Below the pieces are notes generated by a model. The model did no database searches. It was not told where the DNA came from and was given only the letters and a program-made list of their open reading frames with translations. A stretch of DNA of 64,000 nt. Source: Petrolisthes cinctipes (Eukaryota; Arthropoda; Malacostraca; Decapoda; Porcellanidae). Position numbers and translations under genes: made by a program. Below are positions 53,641-64,000 of this stretch, piece after piece; the first letter of the stretch is position 1; every line of letters starts with the position of its first letter. The stretch is from assembly GCA_033782935.1 (NCBI GenBank), contig JAWQEG010000167.1, positions 3,039,501-3,103,500 on the forward strand, written 5' to 3'.

Positions 53641-54802
53641 ATGTTTTCAAAATTTTGGCTCAAAACATGCAAAAATTGATATTTTAAGTGTCCAAAGTCA
53701 AAATGTGCATGCTTCTTCTGTACCCGTTTATATCTCAAGTTCAGGCTCAAAACACCCGAAAATTTAATATTTTGGGGTACCAGAAGCGATTTGTACATGC
53801 CTACTCCTAGTTAGAATGTTTTCAAGATTCAGACCCAAAACATGCTAAAAATCGATATTTTAGGTGCCCAAAAGTTGATATGTGCATGCATCTTCAGTAC
53901 CCGTTTATATCTGAAATTCAGGCACAAAACACCCGAAAATTCGATATTTTGTGGTCCGAGAAGCGATCTGTACAAGCCTACTCCGTGTTCGAGTACTTTC
54001 AAAATACAGGCTCAAAACATACTAAAAATCGATCTTTAAGGTTCCCAAAAGTCGATATGTGCATGCATCTTCTGTACCCTTTTATATCTCAAATTCAGGC
54101 TTGAAACACCCAAAAATTCGATATTTTGGGGTCCTAGAAGGGATCTGTACATGCCTACTCAGACACATGCCCAAAACATGCTGAAAATCGATAATTTATG
54201 TGCCCAAAGTCAATATGTGTATGCATCTTCTGCACCCGGTTAAATCCCAAATTCAACCTTAAAACACCCGAAAATTCAATATTTTTGGGTCCCTGAAGCG
54301 ATCTGTACATGCCTACTCAGTGCTAGAATGTTTTCAAAACTTAGGCCAAAAACATGCTAAAAACCGATATTTTAAGTGTCCAAAGTCGATATGTGCATGC
54401 ATCTTCTGTACCCGTGTATATCTCAAATTCAGGCTCAAAACACCAGAAAATTCGGTATTTTTGGGTCCAAGAAGAGATCTGTACATGCCTACTCAGATAC
54501 ATGATAAAAACATGCTGAAAACCGATATTTTAGGTACCCAAAGTCAATATGTGTATGCATCTTTTGCACCCGTTTATATCCCTAATTCAACCTCAAAACA
54601 CCCGAAAGATCTATATTTTTGGGTCCCAGAAACGATATGTACACTCAGTGCTAGAATGTTTTCAAAATATAGGCTCAAAACATGCTAAAAATTGATATTT
54701 TTGGAGTCCAAAGTCGATATGTGCATGCATCTTCTGTACCCGTTTATATCCCAAATTCAACCTCAAAACACCCGAAAATTCGATATTTTTGGGTCCCAGA
54801 AG
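53641..54802 (+). repeat. Terminal forward array with third copy of the 1.35-kb block
   Basis: From about 53,752 to 54,749 this repeats 43,831-44,828 and 39,827-40,824. It shares TTTTTGGAGTCCAAAGTCG with the 39.7-kb copy rather than the 43.7-kb copy. The match ends ~50 bp before the orientation switch, where the monomer changes to a CCCAAATTCAACCTC type. Confidence 0.9.
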
Positions 54803-54890
54803 CACTGAGTAGGCATGTACAGATCGCATCTGGGACCCAAAAATATCGAATTTTCGGGTGTTTTGAGGTTGAATTAGGGATATAAACGGG
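54739..54890. repeat. Inverted-repeat junction where array orientation flips
   Basis: The left arm 54,739-54,800 and right arm 54,829-54,890 are reverse complements over 62 bp with one mismatch, separated by a 28-bp spacer that is a minus-strand monomer piece (ACTGAGTAGGCATGTACAGA). To the left all monomers are forward; to the right all are reversed. Beyond the arms, mirror similarity continues only at the ordinary monomer level, so this is a breakpoint rather than a long palindrome. Two bases (GC) could belong to either side. Confidence 0.93.
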
Positions 54891-57800
54891 TGCAGAAGAT
54901 GCATACACATATTGATTTTGGGCACCTAAAATATCGATTTGTAGCATGTTTTGAGCCTATATTTTGAAAAAATTATAGCACTGAGTAGGCATGTACAGAT
55001 CGCTTCTGGGACCGCAAATAAAGAAATTTTAGGTGTTTTGAGCCTGAATTTGAAATATAAACGGGTACAGAAGATGCATGCACATATCGACTTTTGGTTA
55101 CCTAAAAGATCGATTTTCTGTATGTTTTGGGCCTGTATTTTGAAAATACTCTGACACGGAGTAGGCATGTACAGATCGCTTCTGGGACCCCAAAATATCG
55201 AATTTTCGGGTGTTTTGTGCCTGAATTTGAAATATCGACTTTGGGCACCTAAAATATCGATTTTTAGCATGTTTTGAGCCTATATTTTGAAAAAAAAAAC
55301 TAGCACTGAGTAGGCATGTACATATCGCTTCTGGGACCCAAAAATATCGAATTTTCGGGTGTTTTGAGGTTGAATTTGGGATATAAACGGGTGCAGAAGA
55401 TGCATACACATATTGACTTTGGGCAACTAAAATATCGATTTTCAGCATGTTTTGGGCCAGTATCTGAGTAGGCATGTACAGATCGCTACTGGGACCCAAA
55501 AATATCGAATTTTCGGGTGTTTTGTGCCTGAATTTGTGATATAAACAGGTACAGAAGATGCATGCACATATTGACTTTTGGCACCTAAAAGATCGATTTT
55601 CATCATGTTTTGGGCCTGTATTTTTATAATACTCTAACAGGAGTAGGCATGTACAGATCGCTTCTGGGACCCTAAAATATTAAATTTTCGGGTGTTTTGT
55701 GCCTGAATTTGAGATATAAACTGGTACTGAAGATGCATGCACATATCGAATTTTGGGCACCTAGAATATCGATTTTGAGCATGTTTTGGGTCTGTATCTT
55801 GAAAACATTCTAACTAGGAGTAGGCATGTACAGATCGCTTCTGGGACCCCAAAATATCGAATTTTCGGGTGTTTTGAGCCTGAATTTGAGATATAAACGG
55901 GTACAGAAGATGCATGCACATATTGACTTGTGGGCACCTAATAGATCGATTTTCAGTATGTTTTGGGCCTGTATTTTGAAAATACTCTAACACGGAGTAG
56001 GCATGTACAGTCGTTTCTGGGACCCCAAAATATGGAATTTTCGGGTGTTTTGTGCCTGAATTTGAGATATCGAATTTGGGCACCTAAAATATCGATTTTT
56101 AGCATGTTTTGGGCCTGAATTTTGAAAATACTCTCACACGGAGTAGGCATGTACAGATCGCTTCTTAGACCCCAAAATATCGAATTTTCGGGTGTTTTAA
56201 GCCTGAAATTGAGATATAAACGGATACTGAAGATGCATACACATATCGACTTTTAGGCACCTAAAATATCGATTTTGAGCATGTTTTGGACCTGTATTTT
56301 GAAAATACTCTTACACGGAGTAGGCATGTACAGATCGCTTCTTGGACCCCAAAATATCGAATTTTCGGGTGTTTTAAGCCTGAATTTGAGATATAAATAG
56401 GTACTGAAGAGGCATGCACATATCGACTTTTAGGCACCTTAAATATCGATTTTGAGTATGTTTTGGGTCTGAATCTTGAAAACATTCTAACAAGGAGTAG
56501 GCATGTACAGATAGCTTGTAGGCCCAAAAAATAGCGAATTTTCGGGTGTTTTGAACCTGAATTTGATATATAAACGGGTACAGAAGATGCATGCACATAT
56601 CGACTTTTGACACTCATAATATCGATTTTTAGCATGTTTTGAGCCTATATTTTGAAAACATTCTAGCACTGAGTAGGCATGTACAGATCGCTTCTGGGAC
56701 CCCAAAATATCATATTTTCGGGTGTTTTGAGCCTAAATTTGAAATATAAACGGGTACAGAAGATGCATGCACATATCGACTTTTGGGAACCTAAAAGATC
56801 GATTTTCTGTATGTTTTAGGCCTGTATTTTGAATATACTCTAACACGGAGTAGGCATGTACAGATCGCTTCTTGGACCCCAAAATATCGAATTTTCAGGT
56901 GTTTTGTGCCTGAATTTGAGATATCGAATTTGGGCACCTAAAATATCGATTTTTAGCATGTTTTGGGCCTATATTTTGAAAATATTCTAGCACTGAGTAG
57001 GCATGTACAGATCGCTTCTGGGACCCCAAAATATTGAATTTTCGGGTGTTTTGAGCCTGAATTTGAAATATAAACAGGTACAGAAGATGCATGCACATAT
57101 CGACGTTTGGTCACCTAAAATATCGATTTTCAGTATGTTTTGGGCCTGTATTTTGAAAAAAATTCTAGTACTGAGTAGGCATGTACAGATCGCTTCAGAG
57201 ACCCAAAAATATCGAATTTTCGGGTGTTTTGAGGTTGAATTTGGGATATAAACGGGTGCAGAAGATGCATACACATATTGACTTTGGGCACCTAAAATAT
57301 CGATTTTCAGCATATTTTGGGCCTGTATTTTGAAAATACTCTAACACGGAGTAGGCATGTACAGATCGCTTCTAAAACCCCAAAATATCGACTTTTCGGG
57401 TGTTTTGTGCCTGAATTTAAGATATCGACTTTGGGCACCTAAAATATCGATTTTAGCATGTTTTGGGCCTATATTTTGAAAATCTTCTAGCACTGAGTAG
57501 GCATGTACAGATCGCTTCTTGGACCCCAAAATATCGAATTTTCGGGTGTTTTAAGCCTGAATTTGAGATATAAACGGGTACTAAAGATGCATGCACATAT
57601 CGACTGTTAGGCACCTAAAATATCGATTTTGAGTATGTTTTGGGTCTGTATCTTGAAAAAATTCTAACTAGGAGTAGGCATGTACACATCGCTTCTAGGC
57701 CCCCAAAATACCGAATTTTCAGATGTTTTGAGCCTGAATTTGAGATATAAACGGGTACAGAAGATGCATTCACATATTGACTTTGGGCACCTAAAATATC

Positions 57801-60800
57801 GATTTTCAGCATGTTTGGGGCCTGTATTTTGAAAATACTCTAACACGGAGTAGGCATGTACAGATCGCTTCTGGGACCCCAAAATATCGAATTTTCGGGT
57901 GTTTTGTGCCTGAATTTGAGATATCGACTTTGGGCACCTAAAATATCGATTTTCTGTATGTTTTGGGCCTATATTTTGAAAATATTCTAGCACTGAGTAG
58001 GCATGTACAGATCGCTTCTGGGAACCCAAAATATTGAATTTTCGGGTGTTTTGAGCCTGAATTTGAGATATAAATGGGTACAGTAGATGCATGCACATAT
58101 CGACTTTTAAGCACCTAAAAGATCGATTTTCAGTATGTTTTGGGCCTGTATTTTGAAAATACTCTAACACGGAGTAGGCATGTACAGATCGCTTGTGGGA
58201 CCTCAAAATATCGAATTTTCCGGTGTTTTGTGCCTGAATTTGAGATATCGAATTATGGGCACCTAAAATATCAATTTTCAGCGTGTTTTGGGCCTGTATT
58301 TTGAAAATACTCTAACTCGGACTAGGCATGTACAAATCGCTCCTGGGAACCCAAAATATCGAATTTTCGGGTGTTTTGTGCCTGAATTTGAGATATAAAC
58401 GGGTACTGAAGATGCATGCACATATCGACTTTGGACACTTAAAATATCGATTTTTAGCATGTTTTGAGCCTATATTTTGAAAAAAATTCTAGCACTGAGT
58501 AGGCATCTACAGATCGCTTCTGGGACCCAAAAATATCGAATTTTCGGGTGTTTTAAGGTTCAATTTGGGATATAAACGGGTACAGAAGATGCATACACAT
58601 ATTGACTTTGGGCACTTAAAATATCGATTTTCAGCATGCTTTGGGCCTGTATCTGAGTAGGCATGTACAGATCGCTTCTGGGACCCCAAAATATTGAATT
58701 TTCGGGTGTTTTGAGCCTGAATTTGAGATATAAACGGGTACTGAAGATGCATGCACATATCGACTTTTAGGCACCTAAAATATCGATTTTGAGTATGTTT
58801 TGGGTGTGTATCTTGAAAAAATTCTAACACGGAGTAGGCATGTACAGATCGCTTCTTGGACCCCAAAATATCGAATTTTCGGGTGTTTTTAGCCTGAATT
58901 TGAGATATAAACGGGTACTGAAGATGCATGCACATGAGTTTTAGTCACCTAAAATATCGATTTTGAGTATGTTTTGGGTCTGTATCTTGAAAACATTCTA
59001 ACAAGGAGTAGGCATGTACACATCTGTTCCAGGCCCGCATTATACCGAATTCTCGGATGTTTTGAACCTGAATTTGAGATATAAACGGGTACACAAGATG
59101 CATGCACATATTGACTTTGGGCACCTAAAATATCGATTTTCAGCATGTTTTGGGCCTGTATTTTGAAAATACTCTAACACGGAGTAGACATGTACAGATC
59201 GCTTCTGGGACCCCAAAATATCGAATTTTCGGGTGTTTTGTGCCTGAATTTAAGATATCGACTTTGGGCACCTAAAATATCGATTTTTAGCATGTTTTGG
59301 GCCTATATTTTGAAAATCTTCTAGCACTGAGTAGGCATGTACAGATCGCTTCTTGGACCCCAAAATATCGAATTTTTGGGTGTTTTAAGCCTGAATTTGA
59401 GATATAAACGGGTACTTAAGATGCATGCACATATCGACTTTTAGGCACCTAAAATATCGATTTTGAGTATGTTATGGGTCTGTATCTTGAAAAAATTCTA
59501 ACTAGGAGTAGGCATGTACACATCGCTTCTAGGCCCCCAAAATACCGAATTTTCGGATGTTTTGAGCCTGAATTTGAGATATAAACGTGTACAGAAGATG
59601 CATGCACATATCGACTTTTGGGCACCTAAAAGATCAATTTTCAGTATGTTTTGGGCCTGTATTTTGAAAATACTCTAACACGGAGTAGGCATGTGCAGAT
59701 CGCTTCAGGGACCCCAAAATATCGAATTTTCGGGTGTTTTGTGCCTGAATTTGAGATATCGAATTTGGGCACCTAAAATATCGATTTTTAGGATGTTTTG
59801 GGCCTATATTTTGAAAATATTCTAGCACTGAGTAGGCATGTACAGATCGCTTCTGGGACCCCAAAATATTGAATTTTCGGGTGTTTTGAACCTGAATTTA
59901 AGATATAAACGGGTACAGAAGATGCATGCACAAATTGACTTTGAGCCCCTAAAATATCGATTTTCGGCATGTTTTGGGCCTGTATCTGAGTAGGCATGTA
60001 CAGATCGCTTCTGGGACCCAAAAATATCGTTTTTCCGGGTGTTTTGGGCCTGAATTTGTGATATAAACGGGTACAGAAGATGCATGCACATATTGACTTT
60101 AGGCACCTAAAATATCGATTTTCAGCATGTTTTGGGCCTGTATTTTGAAAATACTCTAACACGGGGTAGGCATGTACAGATCGCCTCTAGGACCCCAAAC
60201 TATCGAAATTTCGTGTGTTTTGTGCCTGAATTTGAGATATCGACTTTGGGCACCTAAAATATCGATTTTTAGCATGTTTTGGGCCTATATTTTGAAAATA
60301 TTCTAGCACTGAGTAGGCATGTACAGATCGCTTCTTGGACCCCAAAATATCGAATTTGTTTGGTGTTTTAAGCCTGAATTTGAGATATAAACGGGTACTG
60401 AAGATGCATGCACATATCGACTTTTAGGCACCTAAAATATCGATTTTGAGTATGTTTTGGGTATGTATCTTGAAAACATTCTAACTAGGAGTAGGCATGT
60501 ACACATCGCTTCTGGGACCCCTAAATATCGAATTTTCGGGTGTTTTGTGCCTGAATTTGAGATATCTACTTTGGGCACATAAAATATCGATTTTTAGCAT
60601 GTTTTGGGCCTATATTCTGAAAATATTCTAGCACTGAGTAGGCATGTACAGATCGCTTCTGGGACCCCAAAATATTGAATTTTTGGGTGTTTTGAGCCTG
60701 AATTTGAGATATAAACGGGTACAGAAGATGCATGCACAAATTGACTTTTGGCACCTAAAATATCGATTTTCAGTATGTTTTGGGCCTGTATTTTGAAAAT

Positions 60801-63800
60801 ACTCTTACTCGGAGTAGGCATGTGCAGATCGCTTCTGGGACCCCAAAATATCGAATTTTCGGGTGTTTTGTGCCTGAATTTGAGATATAAACGGGTACTG
60901 AAGATGCATGCACATATCGACTTTGGACACATAAAATATCGATTTTTAGCATGTTTTGAGCCTATATTTTGAAAAAAATTCTAGCACTGAGTAGGCATGT
61001 ACAGATCGCTTCTGGGACCCAAAAATATCGAATTTTCGGGTGTTTTGAGGTTGAATTTGGGATATAAACGGGTACAGAAGATGCATACACATATCGACTT
61101 ATGCACCTAAAATAACGGTTTTCAGCATGTTTTGGGCCTGTATCTGAGTAGGCATGTACAGATCGCTTCTGGGACCCCAAAATATAGAATTTTCGGGTGT
61201 TTTGTGACTGAATTTGAGATATAAACGGGTACAGAAGATGCATGCACATATTGACTTTGGGCACCTAAACGATCGATTTTCACCATGTTTTGGGACTGAA
61301 TTTTGAAAATACTCTAACACGGAGTAGGCATGTACAGATCGCTTCTTGGACCCCAAAATATCGAATTTTAGGGTGTTTTAAGCCTGAATTTGAGATATAA
61401 ACGGGTACTGAAGATGCATGCACATATCGACTTTTAGGCACCTAAAATATCGATTTTGAGTATGTTTTGGGTCTGTATCTTTAAAACATTCTAACTAGGA
61501 GTAGGCATGTACACATTTGTTCTAGGCCCCCAAAATACCGAATTTTCGGATGTTTTGAACCTGAATTTGAGATATAAATGGGTACACAAGATGCATGGAC
61601 ATATTGACTTTGGGCACCTAAAATATCGATTTTCAGCATATTTTGGGACTGTATTTTGAAAATACTCTAACACGGAGTAGACATGTACAGATTGCTTCTG
61701 GGACCCCAAAATATCGAATTTTCGGGTGTTTTGTCCCTAAATTTAAGATATCGACTTTGGGCACCTAAAATATCGATTTTTAGCATGTTTTGGGCCTATA
61801 TTTTGAAAATCATCTAGCACTAAGTAGGCTTGTACAGATCGCTTCATGGACCCCAAAATATCGAATTTTCGGGTGTTTTATGCCTGAATTTAAGATATAA
61901 ACGGTTACTGAAGATGCATGCACATATCGACTTTTAGGCACCTAAAATATCGATTTTGAGTATGTTTTGGGTCTGTATCTTGAAAACATTCTAACAAGGA
62001 GTAGGCATGTACACATCGCTTCTGGGACCCCTAAATATCGAATTTTCGGGTGTTTTGTGCCTGAATTTGAGATATCGACTTTGGGCACATAAAATATCGA
62101 TTTTTAGCATGTTTTCTGCCTATAATTTGAAAATATTCTAGCACTGAGTAGGCATGTACAGATTGCTTCTGGGACCCAAAATATCGAATTTTCAGGTGTT
62201 TTGAGCCTGAATTTGAGATATAAAAGTGTACAGAAGATGCATGCACATATCGACTTTTGGGCACCTAAATGATCGATTTTCAGTATGTTTTGGGCCTGTA
62301 TTTTGAAAATACTCTAACACGGAGTAGACATGTACAGATCGCTTCTGGGACCCCAAAATATCGAATTTTCGGGTGTTTTGTCCCTGAATTTAAGATATCG
62401 ACTTTGGGCACCTAAAATATCGATTTTTAGCATGTTTTGGGCCTATATTTTGAAAATCTTCTAGCACTGAGTAGGCATGTACAGATCGCTTCTTGGACCC
62501 CAAAATATCGAATTTTCGGGTGTTTTAAGCCTGAATTTAAGATATAAACGGTTACTGAAGATGCATGCACATATCGACTTTTAGGCACCTAAAATATCGA
62601 TTTTGAGTATGTTTTGGGTCTGTATCTTGAAAACATTCTAACTAGGAGTAGGCATGTACACATCGCTTCTGGGACCCCTAAATATCGAATTTTCGGTGTT
62701 TTGTGCCTGAATTTGAGATATCGACTTTGGGCACATAAAATATCGATTTATAGCATGTTTTGTGCCTATATTTTGAAAAAATTATAGCACTGAGTAGGCA
62801 TGTACAGATCGCTTCTGGGACCCCAAAATATCGAATTTTCGGGTGTTTTGAGCCTGAATTTGAGATATAAAAGTGTACAGAAGATGCATGCACATATCGA
62901 CTTTTGGGCACCTAAAAGATCGATTTTCAGTATGTTTTGGGCCTGTATTTTGAAAATACTCTAACACGGAGTAGACATGTGCAGATCGCTTCTGGGACCC
63001 AAAAATATTGATTTTTCGGGTGTTTTGAGCCTGAATTTAGGATATAAACGGGTACAGAAGATGCATGCACAAATTGACTTTGAGCACCTAAAATATCGAT
63101 TTTCAGCATGTTTTGGGCCTTTATCTGAGTAGGCATGTAGAGATCGCTTCTGTGACCCAAAAATATCGATTTTCCGGGTGTTTTGGGCCTGAATTTGTGA
63201 TATAAACGGGTACAGATGATCCATGCACATATTGACTTTGGGCACCTAAAAGATCGATTTTCACCATGTTTTGGGCCTGAATTTTGAAAATACTCTAGCA
63301 CGGAGTAGGCATGTACACTTATCTTCTAGGCCCCCAAAATACCGAATTTTCGGATGTTTTGAGCCTGAATTTGAGATATAAACGGGTACAGAAGATGCAT
63401 ACACATATTGACTTTGGGCACCTAAAATATCGATTTTCAGCATGTTTGGGGCCTGTATTTTGAAAATACTCTAACACGGAGTAGGCATGTACAGATCGCT
63501 TCTGGGACCCCAAAATATCGAATTTTCGGGTGTTTTGTGCGTGAATTTGAGATATCGACTTTGGGCACCTAAAATATCGATTTTCTGTATGTTTTGGGCC
63601 TATATTTTGAAAATATTCTAGCACTGAGTAGGCATGTACAGATCGCTTCTGGGAACCCAAAATATTGAATTTTCGGGTGTTTTAAGCCTGAATTTGAGAT
63701 ATAAATGGGTACAGTAGATGCAAGCACATATCGACTTTTAAGCACCTAAAAGATCGATTTTCAGTATGTTTTGGGCCTGTATTTTGAAAATACTTTAACA

Positions 63801-64000
63801 CGGAGTAGGCATGTACAGATCGCTTGTGGGACCTCAAAATATCGAATTTTCGGGTGTTTTGTGCCTGAATTTGAGATATCGAATTATGGGCACCTAAAAT
63901 ATCGATTTTCAGCGTGTTTTGGGCCTGTATTTTGAAAATACTCTAACTCGGAGTAGGCATGTACAGATCGCTCCTGGGACCCCAAAATATCGAATTTTCG
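54803..64000 (-). repeat. Reverse-oriented satellite array to the window end
   Basis: All monomers now lie on the minus strand; on the plus strand they read CAAAATATCGAATTTTCGGG and GGAGTAGGCATGTACAGATC. They belong to the same subfamily as 39.7-54.8 kb, with frequent 29-bp deletions (GAATTTGAGATATCGAC), 18-bp deletions (GGGCCTGTATCTGAGTAGG at about 55,455, 58,645, 59,982, 61,135 and 63,116) and the 177-bp form. A block at about 57,690-58,360 recurs at 63,320-64,000 (offset 5,631 bp, ~32 monomers), and a ~300-bp motif with TTTAAGATATCGACTTTGGG recurs near 57,415, 59,248, 61,741 and 62,388. No gene or insertion is seen. Confidence 0.94.

Noticed and set aside
1..54802. CENP-B box in each monomer
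   Set aside because: The reverse strand has CGAATTTTCGGGTG, which fits the CGGG end of the 17-bp box but lacks TTCG at the other end and the central A. This is only a half match.
54739..54890. Rho-independent terminator or regulatory hairpin
   Set aside because: The arms are ordinary satellite monomer sequence in opposite orientation. The setting is eukaryotic satellite, and no transcription unit is present.
1..64000. CRISPR array
   Set aside because: The repeat is a continuous ~176-bp tandem unit without unique spacers between short constant repeats.

Overview
The whole 64-kb window is one long satellite-DNA array. I see no protein-coding gene, rRNA, CRISPR or ordinary intergenic sequence. 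The only non-satellite DNA is one SINE-like insertion of about 436 bp at 15,512-15,947. The window therefore comes from a eukaryote, most likely from centromeric, pericentromeric or other heterochromatin. A tRNA-derived SINE with an A-rich tail fits an animal better than a plant, but I cannot name the species from the sequence, and I do not recognise either the satellite or the SINE as a named family.

The basic unit is an AT-rich monomer of about 176 bp (roughly 360-370 copies). It usually starts with AAAATCGATATTTTAGGTG and also carries AAAGTCGATATGTGCATGC, GTACCCGTTTATATCTCAAA, CGATATTTTTGGGTCCCAGA and GCGATCTGTACATGCCTACT. The two halves of the monomer (about 87 and 89 bp) align with each other along their whole length, so the 176-bp unit is itself an old tandem dimer of an ~88-bp element.

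Layout: (1) 1-15,511, forward-oriented, mostly diverged monomers, with a freshly amplified four-monomer run at 6,832-7,535 and a 1,232-bp (7-mer) repeat at 9,770-11,962. (2) 15,512-15,947, the SINE, inserted in reverse orientation with an imperfect 13-bp target-site duplication. (3) 15,960-22,019, a nearly perfect 3,001-bp (17-mer) tandem duplication that starts right at the SINE edge. (4) 22,020-28,462, diverged array that includes a 500-bp block copied from 4,041 bp upstream. (5) 28,463-32,498, a 1,408-bp (8-mer) unit present about 2.9 times, then 32,499-39,736, decayed and rearranged relatives. (6) 39,737-48,440, where deletion variants of the monomer (29, 18 and 6 bp shorter) become common and a 1.35-kb block recurs 4,004 bp apart, with a third copy near 54 kb. 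(7) 48,441-53,640, a higher-order array of 980-bp and 1,627-bp units marked by a TTAATTAATTAA insertion. (8) about 54,803, where the array reverses orientation through a short inverted repeat; from there to the end all monomers lie on the minus strand and belong to the same deletion-variant subfamily.

Many open frames of 60-318 codons exist, but they are by-products of the repeat. A 176-bp period shifts frame each monomer, while the 147- and 177-bp variants are multiples of three and so keep a frame open. They encode the same low-complexity repeat peptide over and over and should not be annotated as genes. Identities and boundaries given here were judged by eye and are approximate to a few bases for diverged blocks.
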